From Acetobacter peroxydans (GTDB taxonomy: Bacteria > Pseudomonadota > Alphaproteobacteria > Acetobacterales > Acetobacteraceae), in contig NZ_BJMV01000005.1 of the NCBI RefSeq assembly GCF_006539345.1, forward strand, positions 124,001 through 188,000: a stretch of 64,000 nucleotides of DNA, given 5' to 3'. Below are positions 7,680-17,547 of this stretch, piece by piece (positions within the stretch are counted from its first letter, which is position 1; each line of letters starts with the position of its first letter). The notes beneath the pieces are model-generated. The model searched no databases. It worked only from the letters and a program-made list of their open reading frames with translations, and was not told where the DNA came from. The position numbers and the translations under genes were made by a program.

Positions 7680-9251
7680 TCAGCGCGCAGGCAGGGCGGT
7701 CAGGTTGGTGTCACCCGCGTGGGGTGTACCATCCACCCCGCCAACCGGCGCAGGAGCACGCAGGTTCCCATACTGCAACGGGCCAAACGGACGGATTGCC
7801 CCCTCCGCAGGCAGGGCAGTGCGCGACCACCCGCCGCCCAGCGCCGTAATGAGCGCGACCGAAGCCTGATGCTGGCGCGTATCCACCTGCACAAGAGTTA
7901 TGCGCGCACTTAGCGCCGCCTGCTGCGCCACCACCACATCCAGATAATTGGTCAGCCCGCCGGTATACAGCGCCATCGTCATGTTCTGCGTCCGCAGGGC
8001 GGCTTCCACCGCCTGCCGAGCCTGACTGGTTTCGGTACGCAGGCGGTTGACGTTGGTCAGCCCGTCCTCCACCTCGGCAAAGGCATCAAGCACCGTGCTG
8101 CGATAACGATCCTCCGCCTGACGGTACTGCGACCACGCCCGCTGCAGTTCCGCCCGGCGCACACCGCCCTGGAACAACGGCAACACGGCCTGCGCCCCGA
8201 ACTGGTACATGGAGTTGGACAGCGAGGCGAGGTCAAACCCGTTATCCATAAACCCCGTCATGGCGTTAAAGGTCACATGGGGGTAGAAAGCCGCGCGCGA
8301 CACCCCGATCGCCCGGTTGGCCTGCGCCATGGCCCGCTCGGCGGCTGCAATATCGGGCCTGCGTTCCAGCAGGGTGGACGGCAGCCCGGCTGAAGGCTGC
8401 ACATCCGTCAGGTCAATGCGGTCTCGTGGGGCGATATGAAAGGACGCTGGCGCCTGATTGACCAGAATGGCCAGCGCATGTTCCATCACATCGCGGCTGG
8501 CATGAATATCGGTTTCGAGCGCCTGCGTGGAAGCAAGCTGGGTTTCGGCACGGGAAACATCCAGCCCGGCGGCAATGGCTCCAGCCAGACGCAGCCGCGT
8601 GATATGCACGGCCAGGGTATAATAACGGATGGAATCCCGATAAACTGCGTCCTGCGCATCAAACCCGCGCAACGCTATGTAATCCCGCGCGACCTCGGCC
8701 TCCAGCGCCAGACGCGCCACGGCATAATCCGCCGCCTTCTGCTGGGCGGACTGCTCGGCCATGCGTTTGCGGTTCCGGATAGCGGACCAGAAATCCGGCT
8801 CCCATGTCGCCGATGCCTGATATTGCTCGGATGACATATAGGCAGGCCCCGTCGCCCCCGCGCCGCGCCACAGCCTGTGGTGCGAGGATTTGTAGCGCTC
8901 ACCGCCCGCCATGCCTTCGATCTGCGGATAGAGATGCGCCGCCACCTGAGCTGCCACATCCCGTGCCTGCGTGAAAGATTCGGCGGTTGCCTGTAAATCT
9001 GGATTGGCGGCCAGCGCCTGCTGCTCCAGCCGGTTGAGTTCGGGGTCACCAAAGGCAGTCCACCAGTCCGCACGCGATGCGGCGTCATCCGGGTGGCCAT
9101 AGGCAATCACGCCCTGCCCCTCCCAGTCGGGCGGGTAAACCAGCCGTGCGGGGTGGTAAGCGGGCGCCATATCGCACCCGCTGAGCGTCAGGGCCAACAG
9201 GGCAGCGCCACCAGCGGCGCGCGCGCGCCGCATGGGCCGGAAATACGACAT
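7680..9251 (-). CDS. RND efflux outer-membrane factor (NodT/OprM family lipoprotein)
   Basis: The 523-aa protein has a lipoprotein signal peptide with the lipobox LTLSGC near residue 26. Two OEP repeats follow, with the family's typical helical segments (WWTAFGDPELNRL, NPDLQATAESF, LLERRPDIAAAER, VLPLFQGG, YTGGLTNYLDVV). It forms the trimeric outer-membrane exit duct of a tripartite pump. Its ATG shares one base with the stop of the adaptor gene (TAATG), so it is the last gene of the pump-adaptor-duct operon. Its 3' end lies 4 bp from the end of the convergent TadG-like gene. Confidence 0.9.
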   Translation of the reverse strand: MSYFRPMRRARAAGGAALLALTLSGCDMAPAYHPARLVYPPDWEGQGVIAYGHPDDAASRADWWTAFGDPELNRLEQQALAANPDLQATAESFTQARDVAAQVAAHLYPQIEGMAGGERYKSSHHRLWRGAGATGPAYMSSEQYQASATWEPDFWSAIRNRKRMAEQSAQQKAADYAVARLALEAEVARDYIALRGFDAQDAVYRDSIRYYTLAVHITRLRLAGAIAAGLDVSRAETQLASTQALETDIHASRDVMEHALAILVNQAPASFHIAPRDRIDLTDVQPSAGLPSTLLERRPDIAAAERAMAQANRAIGVSRAAFYPHVTFNAMTGFMDNGFDLASLSNSMYQFGAQAVLPLFQGGVRRAELQRAWSQYRQAEDRYRSTVLDAFAEVEDGLTNVNRLRTETSQARQAVEAALRTQNMTMALYTGGLTNYLDVVVAQQAALSARITLVQVDTRQHQASVALITALGGGWSRTALPAEGAIRPFGPLQYGNLRAPAPVGGVDGTPHAGDTNLTALPAR

Positions 9252-10729
9252 TATCGCTGCCCGCCAGCTTCTGGCACGAAGCGTTCCTCCGGCATGGCGC
9301 GCACATTGTCACGCGGGCCGTCATGCCGGCCATGCCCCGGCGGGCCGGACAGGTGGCCATGCCGCAGGCCGGGGCCAGACATGGGCGGCACACCCGCGGG
9401 CCGCGCATCACCCTGCATCATGGGAGCAGAGGCTGGAACGACGGCAGACGGGGCCAGCAGTCCCGTGGTGGCGGGCGGGTAAACCGGGAAATTATACCCC
9501 CGTGTGCCCGGCACAATCCGCACCTTGTCGCCGTTCAGCAACCCGGCGGGTGGATTATTCACCACCCGGTCATCCGGCTTAAGCCCGGATAGGATTTCCA
9601 TTGTGGTGCCATAGATCGTCCCGACCTGCACCGGCACGAGATGCACACGATCGGTTGAATCCACCAAAGCCACCTGCGTACCCTGCGCACGGAAAATCAC
9701 CGCCCCTTCCGGCAAAATCAGCACACCGGGGGTACCGGGTGCCTCAAAATGCGCAGTGGCGTATGAGTTTGGCCACAGTTCGCCGTCAGGGTTATCTACT
9801 GTCAGCTCGGTATTAACCGTGCGGGTATTAGGGCTGAAAGCCGTGGCCGTCGCCAGATACCGCGCTTCGAAAACCCGCCGGGGGAACTGCGGCAGGGACA
9901 GGGTGGCGGTCAACCGTGGGGAAATCACATCCGCATAATCCTGCGGCACCGCCACAAATACGCGCATGGCATGGACATCCGCCACGGAAAACAGCTCCGT
10001 GGCATTGCCGCTGGACCCGACATCACCACGGCCCGCATTCACGTAGTCACCCACATCAGCCATACGGGCGGTCACAATACCATCAAACGGCGCAACAATA
10101 CGTTTGAAGCCTTCCAGTGCCTTAAACCGCTCCATTTCGTGCCGGGCCGCCTCAACCTGCGCCTGTTCGGCCTCGGCATTGGCGGCCTGCACATCCACTT
10201 CCTGCTGGGAAACGGCCTGCGTGCCTTCAAGCGCCTTCCAGCGGCGCGCTGTAATCTGGGCCAGCTTATAACGTGCCAGCGCCACATCCAGATTGGCCGT
10301 AGCCGCCGCGTACTGCGCATCCAGACCGGGTGTGTCGATCTCGGCCAGCAGATCGCCCGCATGAACATGCGCGCCGATGTCCTTGTACCACATCTTCACG
10401 TAGCCTGAGACCTGCGCATAGATCGGGGCCTGATACCATGCGGCAATATTGGCAGGCAGATCGAGCTTGCGGGTCTCGGGGCCGGGGGCTGGCGTAATCA
10501 CCTGCACATGCGGCAGGGCCGCCTCGGCGGTAGCACGAACCACCTTATCGTAGTTGATATGCCGCCATGCGATACCACCACAGGCCAGCGCCAACGCGCC
10601 GCCCACAAGCAAGGTCAGGATCAGGCGCGCCTTGGGAGAAACATGACCGCGGCCCGGTGCCACCGGCGCTTCATCCGCCTGGCCGTTCTGCGCGTCCTGC
10701 TTCGGGGGGGCCGGTCTGTGGTCGTTCAT
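9251..10729 (-). CDS. RND efflux periplasmic adaptor (membrane fusion protein)
   Basis: The 492-aa protein has an N-terminal membrane anchor (about residues 32-52), a lipoyl/HlyD-type domain split around a coiled-coil hairpin (AEIDTPGLDAQ ... AQVEAARHEMER) and a beta-barrel region ending before GLKPDDRVVNNPP. The tail of about 80 residues is rich in Pro, Gly, His and Met (GHLSGPPGHGRHDG), which is unusual for this family and might bind metal, though that is only inferred. The start overlaps the RND gene stop by 4 bp (ATGA) with GGGAGA upstream. The protein links the pump to the outer-membrane duct. Confidence 0.9.
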   Translation of the reverse strand: MNDHRPAPPKQDAQNGQADEAPVAPGRGHVSPKARLILTLLVGGALALACGGIAWRHINYDKVVRATAEAALPHVQVITPAPGPETRKLDLPANIAAWYQAPIYAQVSGYVKMWYKDIGAHVHAGDLLAEIDTPGLDAQYAAATANLDVALARYKLAQITARRWKALEGTQAVSQQEVDVQAANAEAEQAQVEAARHEMERFKALEGFKRIVAPFDGIVTARMADVGDYVNAGRGDVGSSGNATELFSVADVHAMRVFVAVPQDYADVISPRLTATLSLPQFPRRVFEARYLATATAFSPNTRTVNTELTVDNPDGELWPNSYATAHFEAPGTPGVLILPEGAVIFRAQGTQVALVDSTDRVHLVPVQVGTIYGTTMEILSGLKPDDRVVNNPPAGLLNGDKVRIVPGTRGYNFPVYPPATTGLLAPSAVVPASAPMMQGDARPAGVPPMSGPGLRHGHLSGPPGHGRHDGPRDNVRAMPEERFVPEAGGQR

Positions 10730-13700
10730 GCTGGCTCTCCCGCCTGATTATGTTTCCCCGCTTTGCGCCTGCGACCATGCAGCAGAGCAAATACACACGG
10801 CACAAACAACAGCGTGGCAAGCGTTGCCACCGTCAACCCGCCGATAACGGCACGACCCAGCGGCGCGTTCTGCGAGTTGCTGACAGACATGGGCAACATG
10901 CCCACGATCATGGCCGAAGCCGTCATAAGCACCGGCCGGATACGCTCGAACCCGGCATCCAGCGCCGCTTTCACGGCATTGCCGTGTCGGGCCAGTTCAT
11001 CCCGCGCGAAGGACACCACCAGAATGGAGTTGGCGGTCGCTGTGCCCATACACATGATGGCCCCGGTCAATGCGGGAACAGACAGGGCCGTACCAGTCAG
11101 GAACAGCGCCCAGGCAATCCCCCCCAACGCGCCGGGCAGCGCCGTGATGATAATGAACGGATCAAGCCAGGACTGAAAATTGACAACCGCAATCAGGTAG
11201 ACGAGCAGGATGGACATGGCCAGCCCGCCCAGCAGTTCGGCGTAGGCCCAGTTCATGGTCACGCCCTGACCAGACACGGTCATAGAGGAAGAACGTGGCA
11301 GATTGGTACGTTCCTCATCCACAACCCGCGCCACCTGACGCGCCACCGTGCCCAAATCCACCCCTTGATTGGAGGCGTAGATGTTGATCGCGGGCATGAT
11401 ATTATAGTGCGAAATCTCGGCCGGGGTGCCAGTAGCCGTAATCTGGCTCAACCCGCCCAGCAATGCGGGAGGCGCGCCCCCTATATTACCGCCTTCGTGG
11501 TCAACCGGCAGCAGTTCGAGGCTGTTGAGCGTCTGAAGGTAAGGAGCGGGGGTCTGGATATCAATCAGGTGCGAAACCCCGGTGGCGGGGTCCAGCCAGT
11601 ACACCTGCCCCACCTGCGAACTGCCCGACAGAGCCACCAGCATGTTGTTGGCCACATCGGCTTCCGTAATCCCTGTGCCCAGCGCGTAACGGCGGCGGGT
11701 GCGGATATGCAGGGTCGGCTGCGTCATCGGTTCCTGCACGCTCACATCCACCACACCGGGAATACGCCGCAGCCGCGCCGCCACACGGTTGGCGAAGGCG
11801 AAGTTATCCTTGAGCGCACGCCCCACAACCTGCACATCCAGCGGCGCGGGTGAGCCGAAATTGAGGATTTTCGCCGTCAGATCCGCTGGCTGAAAGGTTA
11901 TTTCCGTGCCGGGAAATGCCCGCGCCAGCCCCCTGCGCAGGATCTCGCGGTACTGGGCCACGGGGGATTCCGGGTTTCTGAGCGAGATCGTCAGATCGCA
12001 GTCCTGTGCGCCTACCGTGGGGGTGGGAATATAGGACTGATTGAGCGGGCTGAACGGCAGGCCGCAGTTATCGACGATGGAAACAACCTGGCCGGGCAGC
12101 AGCCGCTCGATTTCAGCATTAACCAGTTGCGATATCTTGCCCGTTTCCTCCAGCCGGGTGCCGATCGGCGCGCGCATGTGCATGGCCAGTACATCGGAAT
12201 TGATTTCAGGAAAGAAATCCTGCCCGACAAAGAACAGCAACCCCAGAGACGCCACCGCCATCAGCAGAAACGCGCCCACAAAACGTCCGCCAAGCCCGAT
12301 CAGTGTCTCCAGCAAGGCCTTATAGCCATGCCGGAAACGCTCGAAACCGCGCTCGAACCCACGCTGGAAACGCACAAGCAAACCGCGCACACCCGCCCGT
12401 GGGTCGGGGAGCGCACCCTGCGCGGCCCCATGCTGGCTCTCCTGCCCGGCCAGCATGTATTTGGCCATGGTGGGCACCAGCGTACGCGAGAGGATGAACG
12501 ACGCCAGCATAGCAAAAATAATGGCCTCAGCCATGGGAGTGAACAGCCAGCCTGTCACCCCGGTTAGCTGAAAAAGCGGCATCCACACGATACAGATACA
12601 CAGTGTAGAAACAAATGTGGGCACCACAATCTGGTTGGCGGCATCAATAATGGCCTGCTCCAGATCCTTCTGCTGCGCCAGATGCGTGTCGATATTCTCG
12701 ATCATGACGGTCGCATCATCCACAAGAATACCGACGGCCAGCGCCAACCCGCCCAGCGTCATGACATTAATGGTCTGCCCCGCCCAGTTCAGCCCGATAA
12801 TGGAGCACAGCATGGCCAGCGGAATTGAGGTGGCGATAATGACGGTGGAACGCCAAGACCCCAGAAACAGCAGCACCACGAGCCCGGTCAGCACGGCAGC
12901 GGTGACCATTTCCTGCACCACGTCGCGCACGGATTCCTTCACGAAAGTGGAAGCATCGCTAATCACGTCAATCCGCACGCCATCGGGCAGGGTTTTGACG
13001 ATACCGGGCAGCAGTTGCTTGATACCCGCCACCACATTCAGCGTGGAGGCATTGCCTGCTTTCATAACGACGATCAGAACGCCCTGCTGCCCCTTGACGA
13101 GAACAAGGTTGGTCTGGGGTGGCCCACCCCGATGCACCCACGCCACGTCGCGCAGATGAATGACTGAATTGCCCATCTGCTTGATGGGCAGGTCGTTAAA
13201 CGCCTCAAGCTCGGTGGGCGAGGCATTGGTCTGCACCATCCAGTCAAAAGCGCCGATACGCTGGTCGCCCGCTGGCAGCACAATATTCTGCTTGGACAGC
13301 GCAGCCGTGACATCGGTAGCCGACAGCTTGTGGGCCAGCAGTTTGGTGGGATCGAGATCCACCATGACATTGCCCGGCTCCCCCCCGTACGGGTTGGGAA
13401 TGGCCGCCCCCGCCACCGACACCAGCGCCGGACGCACCAGATTGGAGGCCATGTCGTAGATTTCCGATGCCGTCATGTGATCTGACGAGACCTGTAACGT
13501 CAGAACCGGAACGGAAGACGCATCCATGGCCATGATCAGGGGCGGCGTGCTGCCTGTCGGCATCTGTTTGATAACGGTCTGGGAAACGGCCGTGACCTGG
13601 GCCTGCGCCACCGCCGTATCCGTGCCCGGCTGGAAGAAAATCTTTACGATCCCGCGGCCGTAATAGGAGTGGCTTTCGATATGCTCGATATTGCCGACCG

Positions 13701-13923
13701 TGGCTGTCAGGGCACGTTCGTAATAATAGATAATCCGGCCCGACATATCCTCGGGCATCAGGCCGGTATAAGTCCATACTGCCGCCACGACAGGAATACG
13801 GATACTGGGGAAAACGTCCGTGGGCGTCCGCACAACCGCGCGGACACCAAACACCAGAATCAAAATCGACAGCACCACGAAGGTGTAAGGCCGTTTGAGC
13901 GCGACGAGAACAATCTGATTCAT
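10726..13923 (-). CDS. RND-family efflux pump, inner-membrane permease
   Basis: The 1065-aa protein has the AcrB/ACR_tran layout: a first membrane helix (ALKRPYTFVVLSILILVFG), large periplasmic loops after TM1 and TM7, and 12 predicted helices. TM4 carries GILVDDATVMIENI with the paired Asp residues of proton-driven pumps. It exports substrates with the adaptor and duct encoded downstream; drugs or other hydrophobic molecules are likely, and the exact substrate cannot be read. The ATG at 13923 is chosen because CAGGAG precedes it; an upstream in-frame start at 13965 lacks this. It heads the three-gene operon. Confidence 0.9.
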   Translation of the reverse strand: MNQIVLVALKRPYTFVVLSILILVFGVRAVVRTPTDVFPSIRIPVVAAVWTYTGLMPEDMSGRIIYYYERALTATVGNIEHIESHSYYGRGIVKIFFQPGTDTAVAQAQVTAVSQTVIKQMPTGSTPPLIMAMDASSVPVLTLQVSSDHMTASEIYDMASNLVRPALVSVAGAAIPNPYGGEPGNVMVDLDPTKLLAHKLSATDVTAALSKQNIVLPAGDQRIGAFDWMVQTNASPTELEAFNDLPIKQMGNSVIHLRDVAWVHRGGPPQTNLVLVKGQQGVLIVVMKAGNASTLNVVAGIKQLLPGIVKTLPDGVRIDVISDASTFVKESVRDVVQEMVTAAVLTGLVVLLFLGSWRSTVIIATSIPLAMLCSIIGLNWAGQTINVMTLGGLALAVGILVDDATVMIENIDTHLAQQKDLEQAIIDAANQIVVPTFVSTLCICIVWMPLFQLTGVTGWLFTPMAEAIIFAMLASFILSRTLVPTMAKYMLAGQESQHGAAQGALPDPRAGVRGLLVRFQRGFERGFERFRHGYKALLETLIGLGGRFVGAFLLMAVASLGLLFFVGQDFFPEINSDVLAMHMRAPIGTRLEETGKISQLVNAEIERLLPGQVVSIVDNCGLPFSPLNQSYIPTPTVGAQDCDLTISLRNPESPVAQYREILRRGLARAFPGTEITFQPADLTAKILNFGSPAPLDVQVVGRALKDNFAFANRVAARLRRIPGVVDVSVQEPMTQPTLHIRTRRRYALGTGITEADVANNMLVALSGSSQVGQVYWLDPATGVSHLIDIQTPAPYLQTLNSLELLPVDHEGGNIGGAPPALLGGLSQITATGTPAEISHYNIMPAINIYASNQGVDLGTVARQVARVVDEERTNLPRSSSMTVSGQGVTMNWAYAELLGGLAMSILLVYLIAVVNFQSWLDPFIIITALPGALGGIAWALFLTGTALSVPALTGAIMCMGTATANSILVVSFARDELARHGNAVKAALDAGFERIRPVLMTASAMIVGMLPMSVSNSQNAPLGRAVIGGLTVATLATLLFVPCVFALLHGRRRKAGKHNQAGEPA

Positions 13924-14093
13924 ACGGCCATGCTCCTGTATCCGGCGCAGACCGCTGAGCGGCATAGGGTCGTCATAGGGTTCTTTTTAGTCCGGTTTTT
14001 TTCGAACAGCCAAGACGCATTAACCCGCCTGGGCCCTGCAAACAGCAGAAAGCCGGGGATTTCCCATCGGCATAAAATTTTTATTACAGATCG

Positions 14094-14630
14094 TTAAGGC
14101 GCCTTCACGTCGCCTGCGTGCATCGGGAATTCCAACGCGAAAACGCTGCTGCTGTAGAGCGTAGGCAGCACGCCTCCGCCCACAACCCGGCTGCCCTGAG
14201 CAGGCATACAGCCCTGCACCACGACAAATACTCCCACGACACCCGACAGGGCAGGCAGCGCCACAGCCGGATCATGCGGGACGCAACGACCGCCCGCTCC
14301 GGTATCGTAACGGGCGACGACGTTTATGCCAGAGGCACCCGCCAAAACCCTGACAATGCCCACCTGCAACACGGCCCCGTCCCGCCGCAGAACCGGCAGG
14401 GCCTGCTCAGTGCTCAGAATGGTCTGGATGAAGGAGCCGGACGGATGCTCCGAACGCGCCACCATCTGCCCGACATGATCCGTCAAAGCAGAAAGCTGGT
14501 ACCAACGCCGCAGCGCCTGCCCCACTTCCACCATGCCCGCCAGCAGCACAGCGCACAGCGAAAGAACAAGAGCGGCTTCGATAGCCACGTTGCCGCTACG
14601 CGGGCGCGCAGGCTTTTGGCGCTGTATCAT
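14094..14630 (-). CDS. TadE-like pseudopilin
   Basis: The 178-aa protein begins with basic residues and the TadE motif SGNVAIEAALVLSLCAVLLAGMVEVG, one membrane helix with the conserved Glu after the processing-site Gly, followed by Q.L..W. It overlaps the end of the upstream TadE-like gene by 35 bp, so the pair is translated together. The periplasmic region has two Cys residues that could form a disulfide. TadE proteins are minor pseudopilins of Flp/Tad pili, but no Tad motor gene is present nearby. Confidence 0.65.
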   Translation of the reverse strand: MIQRQKPARPRSGNVAIEAALVLSLCAVLLAGMVEVGQALRRWYQLSALTDHVGQMVARSEHPSGSFIQTILSTEQALPVLRRDGAVLQVGIVRVLAGASGINVVARYDTGAGGRCVPHDPAVALPALSGVVGVFVVVQGCMPAQGSRVVGGGVLPTLYSSSVFALEFPMHAGDVKAP

Positions 14631-15063
14631 GGATCAGAACCCTGACAGAATGCCGCATGGCGGCCTGCCCCACCAACATGCTCATCCATGGTGTAAAATA
14701 AGCCTGCGTGTAGCTGAAAGTATAAAAGGCCGTGCTGTCCGGTCGGGGCTCCGCACTGACATGCACCTGCGCCGCGCGCAGGATACCGCCCGAACTTCCC
14801 GCCACAAGATCCGGTAGAGAAGCACAGGTACCGCCGCTGGCGGTATGGCCGGTTTCGATAAAACGGGCAGCATCCTCGGCACCGTTCTGCAACACCATGA
14901 CGGTGAGCAACTGCCAGCCGGTTTCCATGAACCCGACCAGAAAAACGATCATGACCGGCAGGATCAGGGCAGCTTCAAGCGCCGCCACACCGCGCCGCGC
15001 GCGCCACAGCCGAAGCCCTATGCCACACGCCACGCGCGTTCCCGCTCCCTGCCTGCCCGCCAC
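14596..15063 (-). CDS. TadE-like pseudopilin
   Basis: The protein (155 aa from this start) carries RRGVAALEAALILPVMIVFLVGFMETG, a typical TadE helix with the conserved Glu, then a periplasmic domain. The GTG at 15063 is chosen because CAGGAG lies 5 nt upstream; the frame stays open to a GTG at 15186, giving 196 aa, so the start is uncertain. It overlaps the next TadE-like gene by 35 bp. Together with the TadG-like gene at 7221 these form a minor-pilin set flanking the RND operon. Confidence 0.6.
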   Translation of the reverse strand: MAGRQGAGTRVACGIGLRLWRARRGVAALEAALILPVMIVFLVGFMETGWQLLTVMVLQNGAEDAARFIETGHTASGGTCASLPDLVAGSSGGILRAAQVHVSAEPRPDSTAFYTFSYTQAYFTPWMSMLVGQAAMRHSVRVLIHDTAPKACAPA

Positions 15064-15217
15064 ACAGTCTCCTGACCGGGCCTGCCAAAGGCCCGTGCGC
15101 ACGCCGTCTGTCCTTACAATAAGACTCGCCGACCGGCCCTGTATAGCCGTCAGCGCGCCGCAAAGCCGGACAGAGCGGCGCGGCACGGGCAGGAAAAAAA
15201 CGGAAAACGGACCGCTA

Positions 15218-16276
15218 TCAGGCCTTGGAAGGTGCTGCCTGCCGGCTGGCTGCGTCTATTTCCAGCGCCCGACGGGCCATGGCCAAAGCACCTTCGCGGC
15301 TGGTCGCACCGCAGATAAAGCGCGCGGGATGGGCGAACACCGCATCGGCAATACCCGAAGCCTCGGCCAGAGCCTGACCATCCAGCCCCGCCCAGGCGTC
15401 CGGCAGGGACACACGCTGCCCGAACTCGCCACGTGCCGGCGGCACGGCCTTGATGTTCCACTGCCCACTTGGCGCGGGAGACACCACATACACCACCGGC
15501 AGGTCGTGTTCGAAAATGACCTTTTCGGTCGGCATCCCGGTTTCCATCAGCAGGATGCGCTTGTCCTCGGCCTGCTCAAAAGCCTCCAGCACACGGGTCA
15601 CTGCCTTCTGGCTGGCGCGCACGCGCTCTACCGCGTTGACCAGATGCGCCGCGACAGCAGCGGCGGCATTGGCAAAGCCTTCCGTCTCGCGCCGGGCGGC
15701 TTCCTCCGCGCCAAACAGTTCAACGGCGTCCCAGGTCGGACCACAGGCAGACACGACCTCGGCCAGAGACAGGCGCCCCATCTTGGTCACACCGTTATCA
15801 TCAAGGTCGATGGGCAGCACCAGCCCCTTGTCCACACCCTGCCAGATCGCGTTCAGCCGTGCTTCGTCCAAAGGCGCACCTTCCGCCGCCATGGTGGCGG
15901 ACAGGATATTGCGGACAGCCGCCCGGCCGTAATCGGCCCAGAGCAGGCCCGCCGCGCTGTAGGGTGTGCCATCCTCACGCAGGGGCTTGTCGCGCATGTG
16001 GTGATCATACCGGCCTGCGGGCGGGTCATAAACACCACCGACATCGAACACGATATCCGCCGCCCCAATCCGGGCCTTGTCGCGGCTGCGTTCGAACACG
16101 AGCCTGTCAGGCGCTGCCGTACCCAGCACGCGGCCACGCAGGTCTCCCTCCGGGGCCAGTGCGTAATGCAGCACGACATAACCCAGTGTTTCATCAACAT
16201 GAAAATTGCCCGAATGGGTCAGCGCCCGCACGGGCGCTGTTGCGGTATCCAGACCAATGGGCGTGTGCTGTGCCAT
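15218..16276 (-). CDS. MYG1 family metal-dependent hydrolase
   Basis: The 352-aa protein matches the MYG1/UPF0160 family: THSGNFHVDE near the N-terminus, DVGGVYDP..GRYDHHMRD (metal-binding His/Asp cluster, about residues 78-98), a central GVD..V segment and a C-terminal FICGATSREGAL. These proteins are DHH-like; the eukaryotic member is a 3'-5' RNA exonuclease, and the bacterial role is not settled. The ATG at 16276 with AGG upstream is preferred to the TTG two codons earlier. It stands alone between the TadE-like pair and cbtA. Confidence 0.85.
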   Translation of the reverse strand: MAQHTPIGLDTATAPVRALTHSGNFHVDETLGYVVLHYALAPEGDLRGRVLGTAAPDRLVFERSRDKARIGAADIVFDVGGVYDPPAGRYDHHMRDKPLREDGTPYSAAGLLWADYGRAAVRNILSATMAAEGAPLDEARLNAIWQGVDKGLVLPIDLDDNGVTKMGRLSLAEVVSACGPTWDAVELFGAEEAARRETEGFANAAAAVAAHLVNAVERVRASQKAVTRVLEAFEQAEDKRILLMETGMPTEKVIFEHDLPVVYVVSPAPSGQWNIKAVPPARGEFGQRVSLPDAWAGLDGQALAEASGIADAVFAHPARFICGATSREGALAMARRALEIDAASRQAAPSKA

Positions 16277-16310
16277 AAACAAACCTGCTGACTACGTGAA
16301 ATAAAAAAGG

Positions 16311-16364
16311 AAAAAACCATCAGCACCGGCCAGAAGCGCTTGAAACGGCCGCACTGAGGCGCTG
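16311..16364 (-). terminator. Probable terminator of the cbtBA unit
   Basis: On the minus strand CAGCGCC and GGTGCTG can pair (one G-U), with an inner GGCC/GGCC, and are followed within a few bases by TTTTTT. It lies about 25 bp after the cbtA stop. The stem is interrupted, so the call is moderate. Confidence 0.45.
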
Positions 16365-16387
16365 AAACAAAAACGGGGGAAACAGGC

Positions 16388-17107
16388 TCAGGCCCGCGCG
16401 GGCTCCAACACCCGTTCCGCCAGCACGCCATAACCCAGCCCCAAGGCGGCCCACAGTACAAGCTGCATACCCAGAGCGGATTCCCTGAAACGCCACAGCA
16501 CCTGAGCCGGAAAATCCGCGGGGACTTCGGACACATCGGGCAACAGGGCTGACAGCCCGGCTACCAGCGCACCATAGAGCAACACGCCAAGCACGTTGGC
16601 GTTCCAGTTACCCAGACGGGGCGCGTAATGCCGCGCGATCACCAGACCGATCATAGCCGAGCAGAACGACAGACCCAGCATAATGAAATACGCCGCCGTG
16701 CGCACGCCGATCGTCTCGGTGTTGCCCACCGCAGGCGGGTTGGGCGGGTATTTGAGGCCGGGAACAATAACCGCCACAACGCAGCACACCGCGGCCAGCC
16801 ACAGGGCCAGCGACCGCGCGCCAAGCCGTGAAAACCGTCCATACACACAACTGAACACGATGGCGAACACGCCACCATAGGCTGCGCCATACAGGACTGT
16901 GGCCGTCAGCAGCCCCCATCCCGCCTGCACGCCCCGGCTGACCAGTTCGGGCTCGGGCGGCTCATTGGCCAGAGCTGCCTGCGCCGCCTCATAGGCAATG
17001 GCAAGATTGACCTGCGGCTCAGCAAAAACACGCGCGAAAACAAAGGCCAGCAGGGCTGCGAAAACACCCGCCAGCATCCCCCGCGACAGAAGGCGCCCCA
17101 TCATCAT
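16388..17107 (-). CDS. cbtA: CbtA cobalt transporter subunit
   Basis: The 239-aa membrane protein has about six predicted helices: an N-terminal SRGMLAGVFAALLAFVFARVF, then segments near residues 65-85, 95-115, 135-160, 170-190 and 215-232. The long first loop (EPQVNLAIAYE) and KYPPNPPAVGN match CbtA, the partner of CbtB in proposed cobalt import for cobalamin synthesis. The gene starts with three consecutive ATG codons, and I place the start at the first. cbtB lies 46 bp upstream. No canonical cobalamin riboswitch was recognised ahead of the pair. Confidence 0.85.
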   Translation of the reverse strand: MMMGRLLSRGMLAGVFAALLAFVFARVFAEPQVNLAIAYEAAQAALANEPPEPELVSRGVQAGWGLLTATVLYGAAYGGVFAIVFSCVYGRFSRLGARSLALWLAAVCCVVAVIVPGLKYPPNPPAVGNTETIGVRTAAYFIMLGLSFCSAMIGLVIARHYAPRLGNWNANVLGVLLYGALVAGLSALLPDVSEVPADFPAQVLWRFRESALGMQLVLWAALGLGYGVLAERVLEPARA

Positions 17108-17153
17108 GGCGCGGCCACGCTATACAAACCGGGCAGCATCAGTGCACGCTGGA

Positions 17154-17369
17154 TCAATGGCAAGGAAAGCCCAGAAGATGGCGACCGTCATGCACAAATT
17201 CATGCACCGCATGGCCGGAAACCAACGCCGTCGCACCCTGCTCGGCACCGACAAAATACAGCACCACGATAAACAGCAACACACCGAACACAGCCCACGG
17301 CACCACGGCCTTGAGCGGAACAGGCACGGGAGCAACTGCCACTGCGGGTTTCAGGGTTGCCGTAGCCAT
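17154..17369 (-). CDS. cbtB: CbtB cobalt transporter subunit
   Basis: The 71-aa protein has one membrane helix (about residues 21-42, VPWAVFGVLLFIVVLYFVG) and a C-terminal HAVHEFVHDGRHLLGFPCH, the CbtB signature in which His and Cys residues probably bind the metal. AAGGAG about 9 nt before the ATG supports the start. It is followed by cbtA. The 178-bp leader upstream must hold the promoter, or the pair is read through from the phosphatase-like gene. Confidence 0.85.
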   Translation of the reverse strand: MATATLKPAVAVAPVPVPLKAVVPWAVFGVLLFIVVLYFVGAEQGATALVSGHAVHEFVHDGRHLLGFPCH

Positions 17370-17547
17370 GGACTTGGTCTCCTTTTGTCATCATCCCGCC
17401 TCTGGCGCGCTCGCACCGGTAAGGGACATGCAACACCCGGCCCGCCTCCCCCGACAGGAGCACCGCAGAACCGGAAGCAGGGTTCACAAACACGAATCAC
17501 GCGCGCCTTGTCAACACAACAGACCGCAACCCGCCCCCTGCCTTTTC

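Noticed and set aside
10567-11853. 428-codon + strand frame opposite the RND pump and adaptor
   Set aside because: Antisense shadow; Arg/Gln/His-rich with no domain, while the minus strand encodes clear efflux proteins.
17370-17547. Cobalamin riboswitch ahead of cbtBA
   Set aside because: The GGAGACC near the start is the ribosome-binding site; the rest of the B12-box and core stems were not found.
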